Numbered from the stretch's first letter, positions 1 through 11,115 are shown. The stretch: DNA of 42,357 nucleotides from Entophlyctis helioformis (GCA_025526915.1 JAHLKH010000208.1:1-42357); one strand, 5' to 3'. The notes: generated by a model not told the origin, from the letters alone. Numbers and translations are program-made.

Positions 1-761
1 TGTGCAGGTGCCGGTGTGGTGGCGACGATGGCATCGACATGGGCGACTGCATTGTCGACTTGACGACTTGTGCACAAACCTGAGCCCAGAAAGTCAATGG
101 CAAACTCAGCCTGTCCGCCCATGTGCACGCTGCGTTGTGTCACGACAAGCGTTGCTGGTCTAGCCCCCCGACGCCTCTGCGTCGCTTGTCCGTTTTCCGT
201 GAGTGTTCGCTGGGAGGGTCATCTGGCCGCCTGCCATGTGGTTTCTCCACCTCTCGTCGCGTGACAGAGGCGGCCACGTGGCAGCAGCCCATACGATCGA
301 GGGTCGTTACCCTTGGATCCCCCTGCATGCTCCTGCTCGTTGTGAAAGGGGTCGCTGGGGAAGCGAGGGGTCACAGGTCTCGAGTCGCATGTCTCGAGTC
401 GCAAGTGTCGAGCCGCATGCCTTGAGTCGCATGCACGGCGGGAGGCGACCGTCCATCTACAAGAGTGTCGTCCTGGCCAGCGCATTTCGCACGAGAGGCG
501 GGATTTGTCAGCGTGGTCGGGAAATCCGCGGATGGAGCCGCTGTGACCGTTTTAGGCAAATGAGCCAGCCTGCACAGCCTCACCCCCACAACCACCACCT
601 TTTCGCACGCCTTCACACGGCCGTGTGAACTTGAGTCGCTTGGTTGAGTGCTCTTACAGGCGTTTTCGGCCGCATCCAACGGCTGAAACACCAAACGCGT
701 GGGCAACCCCCAAACTGGATCCTTGATACTTCGCCTGCACTGCCGAATCAGCAACGACAGA
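1..761. other. Left-edge region without a recognised gene
   Basis: No reading frame here resembles a known family. The short open frames overlap on both strands and have no conserved motif. The region contains a short tandem repeat (376-434) and a pyrimidine-rich stretch ending in a possible splice acceptor near 659, so an upstream non-coding exon of the F-box gene is possible but not demonstrable. Confidence 0.5.
376..434. repeat. Short tandem repeat, about 12-nt unit related to ctcgagtcgcat
   Basis: About five imperfect copies of a 12-nt unit containing cgagtcgcat follow one another. The copies differ by single substitutions. No function is evident. Confidence 0.7.
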
Positions 762-2264
762 ATGCACACAACACCGCTTGGAGACCCCCGTACAGCGCCT
801 GCTGGTGCACCAGTCTCGGAGCAGGCCAATGCTGCTGCCACCGCCCATGTTGGCCGCAAACGATCAACATGGTTTTCTGCCGTCGTCCAAACTGCCCGCC
901 TTGCCGGCCGTGCCATGCAGGCAACGCCAGCATCGCCTTCACGACGCCATACGTTCAACTCGTCGCCACAACGGCCAGCATCGGCATCCACAGACAGCCA
1001 GCCCTCGGCAAAGGCATCCGCACTCTGCCGCTCGGCATCGTCCGACAGTGTGACGCTCGCTGCCTTTGCAACATCGCCGATGCCCTCTGCGCCAACGCTT
1101 GTTTCAGATGGTGCTGCACCATTTGACACCGGGAACACGCTCGACGTGCAGACAGAGTCGCGAGCGTCGTGGCCCAGCCGACCAGACGTCTCGCCGTCGT
1201 TGCTACTCTCGTCGTCCTCCTCGTCGTCCACTCTCACGCTCACAGCCACGGCCGGCGGCGGCGGCGGCGGCGGCTGCACGCTCGCCGACCTGCCGACTGA
1301 ACTCGTCTGCAAGATCGCCATGCACGCGGGGTTCTTTGGCGCACTGGCCCTCCGCCGCACATGCAGCCGGTTCAATGCCATTCTCTCGCAGCCGCTCGCG
1401 TGGACCGACTATGCCACCCTTTCCCCCGACGCGCTCGTCAACCATGTGACCGTCTCCACACGTTTACACACATTCGACCATCTCATTTTCGGCCAGTGGG
1501 CATCCCCGTCGCCGTCCGTATCACTGTCGCCATCAGCTGGCTCGGGCGACATGGTCACCAAGATCAACGGGCAGGCACTCAGAAAGACGGCACTGGCCCC
1601 CACGGTGGCGGCTGGGCTCCACCATGTCCATGGAGCGGACGACGACGGAGCCGATCCAGACATTTTCTTTATCCACAAGACGTTTCTGGAGCAGTACGAT
1701 TTCCTCGGCGGCATCTCGTTCCACATGGCACCTGGCGGTCTCGTATCTGCGTGAGTGCTGTTGGGTGGTTTGCACGCCAACGGACTCGGACTGGACTGGA
1801 CTGGACTGGACTGACACGGCGTGACATGACATGACAGCAAGTTTTTCGAGCACCGTGAACGCCTCGACTGCTACGCAGACGACATGGCCGCACGTGTACA
1901 GGACGGCACGCTCCCACCGTCGATTGACGCGCATGTCGCTGGCGGTGCACCCACAGGCGATGCGCGGCACCCGCACACATGCGGCCGCTGCGCGCACTAC
2001 GACACTCAGATTGTGCATCGGTCGGTGTTTGTGTTTGACCAGCCGCCTTCTGGTGGCTGGACACACGGGCCCGGCGCAGGTGTGCGGCAGAGCTACACGT
2101 ACGCGGACGGGCGACGCACGATTGACATTACGGTCAAGCCGTTTGCCGGCGGTGTGCGCCAGGACGATCTGCCATTTGTGAGCATGAACCGTGTCTCTGT
2201 CGACGGAGTTCTGCTCCCGCCGCCCTTGCACTCTCTGTTTCTGGCTCTGGTGCACCGCAAATAG
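762..2264 (+). CDS. F-box domain protein
   Basis: Two exons, 762-1750 and 1838-2264, give about 471 aa. The intron starts GTGAGT, ends GACAG, and keeps the phase by completing a GCC codon. The start is the first ATG in frame; the open frame continues upstream without another ATG. Residues 1-160 are Ser/Thr/Ala/Pro-rich low complexity. Around residues 168-203 lies an F-box-like segment (LADLPTELVCKIA, then LRRTCSRFNAIL). F-box proteins normally bind Skp1 in SCF ubiquitin ligases, and the C-terminal part would recognise the substrate. The C-terminal 250 residues carry no repeat or fold I recognise, so the target is unknown. The intron contains a (ggact)n run. The large antisense frame at 371-1381 is a shadow. 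Confidence 0.75.
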
Positions 2265-2270
2265 TGTAAA

Positions 2271-2283
2271 AAGCTGAATAGAG
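2271..2283 (+). terminator. Candidate 3'-end signal AAGCTGAATAGAG
   Basis: This 13-nt string lies 7 nt after the F-box stop and recurs exactly after the B9D2 stop (20192-20204). AATAGA is a plausible variant of the AATAAA polyadenylation signal. The assignment rests on position and recurrence only. Confidence 0.35.
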
Positions 2284-2308
2284 CGTCGCGTTTATATGGG
2301 GTGGCTTG

Positions 2309-3506
2309 CTAGGAGTGTGGCGGTGGCGATGGCGACGAGTATCTGGCTGTGAATTCTGTCTCGTTGAGCACGGTGCCGTACACTGGATGCACAAGATTGC
2401 TTGTCATGTCAATATACTCGAGCAGATTCATCTTGGATTCTGTCCATTCCATGTCAGCCGTCAGTGCCCACGGACTGCCACACATGCGCCAGCGCACTTG
2501 CCTGGCGTCTCGATACACGTGCCCGTGGGTGGTTCAGCGATCCACGACCCATCATCATTCATCTGCAGACACAGGCGTTAGGACTCTTCACCATCACACT
2601 TGCACCGCAAAGCAACGGCACGCACCATGTGGCTTCGATCCGAGGCAAAATGCCGCAAGAACAGCGCGCCGTCCACCACGCGAAACAACCTACAACGGGC
2701 CAGCACGTGAGCACGCACATATGCACGCATGCATCCTGGCTGGCAACGAGTGCAACCGCAACCACCACGCACCGTTGGTACGTGCTTGTCAGATCCCTGA
2801 CCATGTGCGACGAGCGCAACGCCTTTTCCGCAAACTCGGCAAACACGGTCGGAAACGGCAGCTTGGAGTCCATGTCATACACGTAGCTCACAGGCGCCTT
2901 GCCCGGCGCCTTTGTCTGCTGCAGCAGCAGCACGTGGTAGTCCTAGCGGGCGGCCACATATCGGCGCGTAACGTCAGCCGTTGCAATGAGGCAGTGTCGA
3001 GTGAGGAGTCGAGTGAGGGAGTCGAGAAGGGTGGACGCCACAGAGTGACTGCGGGCTTACCCAGATGACAGGCGCGTCGCTCGTCGCTGAGCGTTGGAAC
3101 CAGAACGGGACCTGTGTACCATACGTACGTGCACGTACGTATGGATGCCGGTCAGAGTGAGCACGCAACGCACACGCCAGCCGCCAGCCAGCAAGCCGTC
3201 AGTCTGCTGCCCCATTGCAGACCCACACGCACGCCTCTGACCGCGTGGCCGTAGCATCCCAGCCACCAGCATTTATACTCCACCACGCCACCGCCACGCA
3301 AACGACAGTCGGCAGACGGCAGACCGCACCTTCTTCTGGCTGTTGGACACAAAGACCACTTCGAACGGCGTCTCGGGCGCCAGTTCCTGGAACACCCGTG
3401 CGAGACGGTGCACGTTCTCTTCGCAAAACTGTGGCACATGCCACGTGCAGTCTTGGCGGTCGACGGCGACCGGCCGTGCGGCAAACGGCCGCGACGACGG
3501 CGACAT
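2309..3506 (-). CDS. NTAQ1: Protein N-terminal glutamine amidohydrolase (NTAQ1)
   Basis: Six exons on the minus strand: 3506-3330, 3111-3061, 2942-2773, 2689-2626, 2562-2502 and 2439-2309, giving 217 aa (human about 205). NTAQ1 deamidates N-terminal Gln to Glu, feeding the Arg/N-degron pathway in the cytosol. The catalytic triad of the family is visible as Cys28 (FCEEN), His79 (DYHV) and Asp99 (YDMD). Other family blocks are present in order: VFVSNSQKK, PVIWDYHV, LPFPTVF, FASDRSHM, CIETP and SKMNLLEYI. The fifth intron is GC-AG (GCAAGT donor, GCTGAC branch-like motif). A GT-AG alternative in the same stretch would break the conserved CIETP-ESKMNL join. Exons 4 and 5 are about 60 nt each, so simple ORF scanning misses the gene. 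The third donor has an alternative 9 nt upstream. Confidence 0.92.
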
Positions 3507-3860
3507 GTCTGGATGGAGAATGTAAAGGGATGCGTGCAGATGTGCCTCTGTCTGTGCCTCTGTGTGCGTCTGTGTGTGTGTGTCCAATGTGCTGGCACCT
3601 TGGGGTGTGAGGTTGGTGTATGGGACACGCATGGCCGCGATGCATGCGCCGTTAGCCTCTCGGCTCCTGTGCCAACAGCACGGTCGTGTTGGTTGGCGCC
3701 GCGGCTCTCACCTCTGCAGTCTGCGACTAGATCTGTCTCCAAATGACGGGCAACATGGCACTAAATGCGAAATGCCGTTCGTTCATTCAATAAAGTTGTG
3801 GTGGTGCAGACAAGACTGGATAGAGCAGGACTGGACAGGCGGTGTTGGATCGCAGCACGC
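3507..3860. other. Intergenic stretch between NTAQ1 start and HSP110 stop
   Basis: It holds the NTAQ1 upstream region, with a (tg)n-rich tract around 3541-3590, and the 3' flank of the HSP110 gene. No coding frame or RNA gene was seen. An AATAAA at 3789-3794 is on the plus strand, where no gene ends. Confidence 0.6.
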
Positions 3861-6490
3861 CTAGTCAATGTCCATCTCCTCGGCAGGCTTGGCAGGATCC
3901 GCGTCGGCAGGTGCAGGCGTGGCAGGCTCCTCCGCCTTGGGCTTCTCGGATGCCGGCGCAGGGGTCGGGACCGGTGCGGGGGCAGGCTTGGGCTTGTTGA
4001 GGATCGGCGTCACGATAAACGACAGCAGGTCCTTCTCCCTGTGGATCGTCTCGGTCGTCACAATGAGGTTGCCGTGCTTGGGCGTGTCGTTCTGCTTGCC
4101 AATGGCCTCGTTGAGCCAGTTGAGCTTCTCCTGGCAGAGCTGCGCGACCTTGTCGAGCTCCTCCTTGCCAATGTGTGCGTAGCGCTCGTCGCCAGACTGC
4201 GCCGAAATGAGCACCGAGTTGACGTAGTCGCGGAACGCCTTCTCCGCCTGGGGACGCTCCTCGTGCTGCGTGTAGCGGTGGGCGATGGGGTCGCCAATCT
4301 TCTTGAGCTCGGCGAGCTTCTCGGCGTACACCGACTTGGTCGCCTCCTCGCCCTCGCCGTACAGCCAGTCCTCGGTGGCGTTGAGCTTGGCGGTGAACGC
4401 GGCACGGTCCGTGTCGAGCACAAAGTCGCTCCAGGCCATCTCGAGCTTGGAGCGCGTCTCGTACACGTACTCCTCGAGGGCGTTGCGCTTGTTGGCCGTG
4501 TCGATGATGAGACGGTCGGACGCGTGCATCTCGCCCTCGACAGCAATCCACTTGGACACGAGGCTGCGGGCCGCCGTGGCAACGTGGGGCACAATGACCA
4601 AGTCGTGGCGCTTGACAACCTTCTTGGTCTTGCCGCCCTCCTTGGGGGTGGCAGCCGCGGGCGAGTCGGTGTCCATGGGCGAGGCAGCATCGCCACCCTC
4701 GGCAGCAGGGGCCTCCTCGACGGGGACGACAAGCTCCTCGATCTGGTTGGCAGCCTCCAGGGCAACGATGCCGTGCGCGTCCAGCTTGGCCTTGACCTTG
4801 ATGGTGGCCTTGGCGCTGACGACGTTGCCGGCATCGTCCTTGACCTCGGTCGAGGGCAGTTTCTTGATGCCCTTGATGGTCCACGAGCCAATGTTGAAGC
4901 CCGAGCCGACGGGGAAGTCGCGGCCCTCGAGGGCGTCCTTCTTGTAGCTGCCGTTGATCTCAATGTCAACAGCGCCGTTGCCCTCGGCGAGCTCGTCCTC
5001 CTTGAGAGCACGGACAAACGTGAGGATCTTGGAGCTGGGGATGGCGTTTCCGACAGGGAAGGCATCCATGTGGGCAACGACGGCCTCGCCGGCCTTGGGG
5101 GCGGGCATCTGCGACGGGTTCCAGTTGAGCTCGACGGGGTATCCGTTCCACTCCTGCACGCTGAACTCGCGGACCTTGAACACGGGCGAGATCATGGCGC
5201 ACTGGAGCGCGCAGCCACGGGCAATGGCCTCGTCCTGGTTGAGCGTCGTGGCCAGCTTGTTGTGGCCGTCAAGCGAGCCGCCAAAGAACTTGGCAATGAC
5301 CTCCTTGACGATCGGGATGCGGGTGCTGCCACCGACCAGCTCGACAAAGTCGACCTCGTCGGGGGTGAGGCCGGCAGCCTTGAGGGCGGTCTCGAGCGGG
5401 CCAACAAGACGCTCGGCAAGCGGACCAGCCATCTCCTCAAAGTCGCTGCGCTTGATCTGGGCAGAGACGTCCTTGTCGTCGAGCAGGCACTCGACGCCGA
5501 GAACGGTCAGGGGGTTGGCCGAGAGGATCTTCTTGACCTTTTCGGCAGCCTGGCGCAGACGGAAGACGGCCTTGGCGTTGGAGCCAATGTCCATCTTGTA
5601 CTTTGCGTTGAACTCCTTGATGTAGTGGTCGACAATGACCTGGTCAAAGTCGCGGCCGCCGAGGTTGCGGTCCCAGGCCGTGCCCTTGACAACGAGCTTG
5701 CCCTTGACAAAGGACACGACCGCGACCTGGTACGACGAGTGGCCAAGGTCGACAAAGACAACGTTGCGCGGCTTGGTCTTGGGGTCGGCGGGGTCGGGCA
5801 GATCCGTCTTTGTGATGCCGTAGCCGAGGGCGGACGCGGTGGTGTCGTTCATGAGCTTGAGGCAGTGGAGACCAGCGACCTCGGCAGCCGTGATGACGGC
5901 GTGGCGCTGGCGGTCCGTGTACCAGGTGGGGCACGAGATGACACAGTCGGTGACGGGCGTCTTGATCTCGTCGGCGGTGAACTCCTTGACGCGAACGAGG
6001 AACATGGCCACAAGCTGGCTGAACGTAAAGGTCTGCTGCTCGCCCTGGAAGTTGACCTGTGGGATCGGCGGGATCGGCAGGCGTGCACGACGCGGGCAGC
6101 GAGCGGGAGAAGTTAGTGAGATGACAGGCACGAAAAGGCAGGCACGAAAAGGCAGGCAGGCAGGCAGGCAGGCTGGCTTACCGAGGCAGCAACCTCGCCG
6201 TTCTCGCCCTCGACAAGGTTAGAGTTGATAAAGAGCTTCTCCTTGGCCAGGATCTCGGGGTCGGAGAAGGGACGGCCGGCGACGCGCTTCAGTGACGAGA
6301 CGGTGCTCTTGAAGTTGGAGACCTCGAGGGTCTTTGCGGCCTCGCCGAGGAAGCGCTGCTTCTCGCCAAACGAGACCATGGACGGGGTGGCGCGGTTCGA
6401 GGTTTCGTTCACGATGACATCGATGCCGCGGTTGCGGGCGACGGCCACGACGGTGTTGAGGTTTCCGAGATCGATGCCGACGACAGACAT
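3861..6490 (-). CDS. SSE1: HSP110-family chaperone (Sse1/HSPA4-like)
   Basis: Two exons, 6490-6182 and 6056-3861, give about 834 aa, close to animal HSPA4 and longer than yeast Sse1. HSP110 proteins are cytosolic nucleotide-exchange factors for Hsp70 and hold unfolded clients. The canonical start SVVGIDLGNLN follows ATG 6490, which has G at -3. The actin-like ATPase domain (residues 1 to about 385) shows VDLGHSSYQ, WDRNLGGRDFD and LVGGSTRIPIV. A beta-sandwich domain with an acidic loop follows, then a helical domain and a Pro/Ala-rich tail ending EEMDID. The intron is GTAAGC to CACAG, phase 0. The frame stays open 92 codons upstream to an ATG at 6766 (see findings). The 783-codon antisense frame is treated as a shadow. 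Confidence 0.95.
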
Positions 6491-7022
6491 GGCGTTTGAG
6501 GGATGGGCGGGGTTGGAGGGGTTTGCGAGGGACGGGTGCGAGTCTTGGAGAAGCGGGTCAAAGGGCTTCTTTCTGGCGTGGCGAGAGAAGGACGAGGCGG
6601 CGGCGGCCGAGCGGGACTTTGCAGCAGAGACGAAGCGGAAAAGAAGAAGGGCGGCGAGGGCAGCAAAGGCGGCGGCGGCAGAGGCGAGGTAGATGTCCGA
6701 GGAGAAGTAGGCTCGGAGAGGGTCGAGGGCAGCCGAGATGGATATGGTGGGCAACGGGCGCTGCATGCGGCGGGCAGGCGGGCGGGCGGGTTAGTGCGGC
6801 TGCGGGGGGGCGATCGGGGCGATCGGGCGAGGGAACGGCCTGCTGGCTGGCTGGCGTGCGTGCTGGCGTGCGTGCGTGCTGGTTGAAGGCGTTGCAGCAG
6901 CGTGTGAACATCCGTCCAAGTGGCGGCTCTGGAGCGCCGTCGGGCCACTGGGCAGCTACTGGGCAGCTGCAGAGCATCGATGGTGCATCGAGAGTGCAGC
7001 CATGCAGCCATGCAGCTCGACA

Positions 7023-7084
7023 GGCGGCTCGACGGGCGGCTCGACGGGCGGCTCGACGGGCGGCTCGTCGGGCGGCTCGTCGGG
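7023..7084. repeat. 12-bp minisatellite, unit ggcggctcgacg
   Basis: About five head-to-tail copies. The last two copies carry gtcg in place of gacg. It lies between HSP110 and the DUF1769 gene. Confidence 0.85.
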
Positions 7085-7440
7085 CACGATTCTGGCAGAC
7101 GCAGCGGATCACCCGCACGGCACGGCAGCACGGCAGCCAGCACGCACGCATACACGCACGGCAGCCAGCCACATAGACATGGACATAGACACATAGACAG
7201 AGACGCACCTTGCTGTAACTGCGTCAGGAGACCACTGGAGCAGAGGGCAGGCGCAAGAGAGCGAGCGAGAGAGAGAGCGAGTGCGTGTGTGAGCGACAGT
7301 CAGCAACAGACAGACAGACAGACAGCGAGCAGCAACAACACGCACAGTTGTCTTTATGGCGGAAAACGTCGTTCGCCCACATTCCACACAATTCCAACTG
7401 AAGGCCCAATGGCGCTTCTGCGCCATTCCGCCGTGTTCCA

Positions 7441-7488
7441 ACGCGCACACACGCACACGCGCACACGCACACACACCACACACACGCG
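7441..7488. repeat. (CA)n-rich microsatellite
   Basis: Irregular acacac/gcacac tract directly beside the DUF1769 stop codon, so it is probably in or near its 3' UTR. Confidence 0.8.
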
Positions 7489-7491
7489 CCG

Positions 7492-9210
7492 TCAGCACTC
7501 GACCATGCGCAGCTCAACCACAAAGCACACGCAGCTGCCGTCGCGCGACCGCACGCTCAGCACCATCGGCTGCTCGCCCACGATGCTGCGCACGTCAAAC
7601 GTCAGCCCCGGGATCCCGATCCGCAGCTCGTTGGCCTGCAGGAACGGATTGAACGCTTCGAACTGGTACACCGCCTCGCTCGCCAGCACCGCCCGCTGCC
7701 GGTTCTTGGCTTGTCCAAAGAACCGCTTGCGCTCGCTGTCGCTGTTGCTGCTGTTGCTGCTGCCGCCGCTGCCGTTGCCTCCAACACCCGCAATGGCGTC
7801 TCTCGACACCATGTCGTCACTGCTGCCTGCAGGTGCACTGGCAAGATCCAAGGGCTGTGCACCTGCGCGCCTGCTTGTGTCGGCTGTGTCATCCAAGCTG
7901 CTGCGGCTGGCGTTTCTGCTCATGCCCATGCTCATGCTGAGCGTGCGCTTTCCTGCTGCTTTCATGTCCTGTGCTCGCGTCTTGGCCTGCTCGTCCAGGT
8001 CCGATTCTTGCGTCGCGCGGCGTTCTCGTGGCGATGCTGCTGATGCTGATGCTGATGCTGACGCTGATGCTGACACGGGCATGGTCGCAGATGACGACCG
8101 CGACCGAGAGAACCGCAAAGACTCGGAAAGCGATCGTGCGTGCCGCAGCACGCTCGCCATCCCCGTCCCGCCCACGCCTCTCTTGCCTCTGCCTCCTGTC
8201 TCGCTGCCATGGTCGCTGGTCTGGTCGCTGGCTTGGCTCGCATCATCAGCCTGCAGGCCTCTCTCGTCACTTTCGTCCTCGCCACCATCAACGTCATCGT
8301 CGTCGTCGCGCTGTTGGTCGTCGGCCGCAGCACTCGCCATCAATGACTGCGACTGCTCCATCAGCCGTTCTTGCCAGTGCACCCGAAGGACCGTGGTGGG
8401 ATCCCGTGCGATCTCGGCCGCCTCTGCCGGCGTCAGCTGCCGCGCTGCGACCGTGTTCATCGCACCTGCCATGGCCACGACAGTCAGCCCACATCGCAGT
8501 CCGCACCGCGTCCACCTCGGACTCACACACGAGCGGCGATAGACCAAACGACGGGCCCTTGGTCGTCAGCCGCAGCTCAGACGCCGGATCAAACACTGAC
8601 CAGAACGCCTGGAACAGGCCGATGCCGTACGGCAGGAACCGCATCGGCTCGTCAAACTCGGCCGCGATCACCATCTCGTCGGCCGGCCATGTCCGCGTGA
8701 ACCGCCCTGCAAACTGGATCGAGAACGTGCGCCGACGGCCAGGGACACCAAAGTAGTCGCACGAGTGGATCGGCTGGCCGTCGGGATGCTCGTGCGGCTC
8801 CGTCGTGTTGCGGCGCTTGTGTCTGGAGTGCTGCGAGCCTTTCTGTGCCTGGGCGAGTGTCTGCGTCGCCAGATTGGGAGTGGCGCCGGGCTGCGGTAAG
8901 GCTGCCGGCACGGCCTGGCTGTCCAGCCTGCCCGCGTGCGGCTTTCCGCGAGTCACGCTGGGCGGCGTGTCCACCGCCGCCGAGGCAGTTGCCAATGCAA
9001 CGCCAGCCACGCCAGAGTCTGCATGCGTGACCACGTCCCACACACGGAGCAAGCGTGTGCAGGTGCAACGCCTGTAAAGCCGGCGACCCGTATCTTGACG
9101 CAGCCCACAAAGTCGGGCGACACAACCACAACGGGGGTTGCTGCATTCACCGCTGCCACGGCCAGGGTCTCGCGGCTTGCCCCAATACGCACTTGCAGTC
9201 GTGCTGGCAT
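7492..9210 (-). CDS. DUF1769 (UPF0590) family protein
   Basis: Proposed exons 9210-9046, 8890-8527 and 8465-7492 give about 500 aa. This fungal family has no established enzymatic role that I can name with confidence. Matching blocks are the N-terminal MPARLQVRIGAS, then VVVVSPDFVG and KIRVAGFTG; the central RRTFSIQFAGRF and MRFLPYGIGLFQAFWS; FGLSPLVC joined across intron 2 to AMNTV; and the C-terminal NELRIGIPGLTFDVRS followed by a closing beta segment. Intron 2 (GTGAGT to GGCAG, 61 nt, GCTGAC branch-like motif) is firm. Intron 1 (9045-8891) is less certain. A family-atypical insert of about 200 residues in exon 3 is Ser/Ala/Asp-rich, including an (SA)n run from a gatgct repeat. Confidence 0.8.
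8037..8075. repeat. (gatgct)n coding microsatellite
   Basis: Runs of gctgat on the plus strand encode an alternating Ser-Ala stretch of the DUF1769 protein on the minus strand, within its disordered insert. Confidence 0.75.
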
Positions 9211-9330
9211 TCTTCGGTCGTTGTGGCCAGATCTGCAAAGCCGATGCAAAGTTCCGTTGCTGGGTCTGCTGGATCTTCCGCTGCTGTGACTCGGTCCCGT
9301 TGTCTGCTATAATGACGCATATGCCCGCCT

Positions 9331-11115
9331 TTATTTATCTTGCATGGCAGCAACCAGCGTCTGTACCTCGAGCAACAACAGGTCTGGCGCGTCAAGTGCC
9401 TGTGGCCATCTCAGACGTGCGCTGCGACGAATGTGGCACGCGCTCAGCCCTTCGGTGGGAAGCATCGGGTCCGGTGCTATCCAGCCAGACGGCACCGTTT
9501 CGGGCATCTGTGGCCGAGAGAGAGACGTCACAAGCTCATTGTCCTGCGCATCTACGAGCACAGTCTGCAGACGCGGCAGCGATACAGCCGCGTGCACAAT
9601 GCCTGCATAGAGCCGCTCTGCTGCAGACAGCCAATGCCCCGCCGACACGACCGGCACTGCACCCTCACAATCCATCATGCCATCCTCTTGCAGGTCAAGA
9701 CGCGGGGATCCAAGACAAAGGCACTGCAGCAGCTTGGGTCCGCTGGAGAGCGCCATGAACACGGTGTCTGAATGCACGCGAGACGATGGGATATCCAGAA
9801 ACTGCAGACGCCGCGCAACGGCCAATGCAGCCACAATGAACCGCACATGATGGTCGTTCGCTGGCGCGTCGCTGGAGGCCGGCCCGATCGCCAGATGCCG
9901 CAGCTGTGGCGATACGAGCTCGGCAAAGGACACGAGGTGGTCTGCAGGCATGTTGGCTGGAAAGATCCATCCGCGCGTATCGAGTGCCGTGAGGTGGGCC
10001 AGACGGTGCTCTGCGCCGAGCGACAGTTGCCTCAGCACCCAGCCATCGACAGCAACAGGAACCGCGAGCTTGAGTGTTTTGACTCTGGGCAGCATTCCGG
10101 CGATGCTGTCGGCAAACGACCGGCGGTGTTGCGATGCTTGGATCTGCCCATAGCCCTCGCCCTCGTTCTCGTTTTCGGTCTGGCCTGGCCACGCCATGTT
10201 GCCCGCGATCGTCAGATGCTCGAGTCTGTCCAGCAGAGGCTCGACAAGGGACGTCCAAGGCACGTGGTCGTTCAGGACCGTGTCTGCCGTGACAACAACG
10301 AGCGATCGCAGCCGCTTGCACCGTCCAGCGAGCAACTTCACGATGGACGGGCCGAGCCACGGCGCGCCTTGTACGACCAGATGCTCCAGGCATTCGAGCG
10401 GCAGCCGATGCTCGCGCTCATCCTCTCCACCATGCGTCTGCGTCTGCGTCTGATCGTCCATTGCCCCATGAGACCCGCCCGACGACAGCGGCATCGTCGT
10501 CAGCGTCATCAGCAGCCGCACCAGACCCTCTTCGCGCACCGAGTCCAGATCCGATCCCAGCGACAGCGACCGCAGCGTCGCAAAGCACGGCATGCTGAAC
10601 AGCTGGCGGCAGAGGGTCAGCCGCAGCGGCACGGCCGCACCGAAGCCCGTGAGCACAAGACTGTCCAGCCGGTCCACCGCCATGAGCAGCCGCAGCACCA
10701 CGCCTATCGACAGGTCGTCCACGTGCAGGTGGCGCACAAACCAGGCATACGGCATGCCGCTGCCGCTGCCGGTTGCTGTCCTCTCGGTGCCTCCTGCGCC
10801 TGCGCCTGTACCTGCACCTCCTGCTCGAGACCGCTCAAGCGTCGACGCACAGGCGAGCGCGGCCGTGTCGTCAAAGAGCGGCGGGCAGCGGTAGAGGCGC
10901 TCGCAGACTGCGCGAGCCCACGTCCGCGACACAAGCAGACAGGAGCGCACAAGGTGGTATGCCTGGCGCTGGCGCTGGCGGCGGGCGTAGTCCTCGACAA
11001 CATGCGGCGTGGGCAGCGACAGGCTCCTGAAATGCCATCGTGCGGGTATGAGCGGCGGGTCGAGCAGCTCGTCGAGGATGTGCAGGATCACGTCGTGCGG
11101 CAGTCGTGGCGCCAT
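9331..11115 (-). CDS. F-box protein with leucine-rich C-terminal half
   Basis: A single uninterrupted frame of about 594 aa. The start chosen is ATG 11115, because MAPRLPHDVILHILDELL begins the F-box directly; upstream in-frame residues look like 5' UTR. The F-box continues to LVSRTWARAVCERLYRCPPL (about residues 60-80). The rest contains spaced Leu-rich segments such as LDSLVLTGFG, LRSLSLGSDL, LEHLVVQGAPW and LEHLTIAG, at intervals typical of F-box/LRR substrate receptors of SCF ubiquitin ligases. Low-complexity Gly/Ala (residues 95-115) is inserted between the two halves. It is unrelated in sequence to the F-box gene at 762-2264. The 539-codon plus-strand frame over it is a shadow. Confidence 0.82.
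   Translation of the reverse strand: MAPRLPHDVILHILDELLDPPLIPARWHFRSLSLPTPHVVEDYARRQRQRQAYHLVRSCLLVSRTWARAVCERLYRCPPLFDDTAALACASTLERSRAGGAGTGAGAGGTERTATGSGSGMPYAWFVRHLHVDDLSIGVVLRLLMAVDRLDSLVLTGFGAAVPLRLTLCRQLFSMPCFATLRSLSLGSDLDSVREEGLVRLLMTLTTMPLSSGGSHGAMDDQTQTQTHGGEDEREHRLPLECLEHLVVQGAPWLGPSIVKLLAGRCKRLRSLVVVTADTVLNDHVPWTSLVEPLLDRLEHLTIAGNMAWPGQTENENEGEGYGQIQASQHRRSFADSIAGMLPRVKTLKLAVPVAVDGWVLRQLSLGAEHRLAHLTALDTRGWIFPANMPADHLVSFAELVSPQLRHLAIGPASSDAPANDHHVRFIVAALAVARRLQFLDIPSSRVHSDTVFMALSSGPKLLQCLCLGSPRLDLQEDGMMDCEGAVPVVSAGHWLSAAERLYAGIVHAAVSLPRLQTVLVDAQDNELVTSLSRPQMPETVPSGWIAPDPMLPTEGLSACHIRRSARLRWPQALDAPDLLLLEVQTLVAAMQDK

Larger units (their letters stand above)
6491..7491. other. Intergenic region upstream of HSP110, rich in simple repeats
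   Basis: Its left 276 bases are an in-frame extension of the HSP110 reading frame. The remainder contains simple repeats: a 12-bp minisatellite (7023-7084), agag and cagaca runs around 7255-7325 and a (ca)n tract (7441-7488). No gene, RNA gene or convincing heat-shock element was found. Confidence 0.6.

Noticed and set aside
371..1381. 336-codon minus-strand frame
   Set aside because: Antisense to the F-box gene at 762-2264, which has a supported intron and domain on the plus strand.
3789..3794. AATAAA on the plus strand
   Set aside because: No plus-strand gene ends nearby; both flanking genes are on the minus strand.
3765..6116. 783-codon open frame on the plus strand, antisense to HSP110
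   Set aside because: It is exactly antisense to a well-conserved chaperone with strong third-position G/C bias, a known cause of long spurious antisense frames in HSP70-type genes. Its product is Leu/Gly/Val-rich without motifs.
6491..7491. Heat-shock elements upstream of HSP110
   Set aside because: Isolated TTC and GAA triplets occur, but no three contiguous alternating nGAAn units with correct spacing were found.
6920..8542. 540-codon plus-strand frame
   Set aside because: Crosses the minisatellite and then lies antisense to the DUF1769 exon 3. Low complexity throughout.
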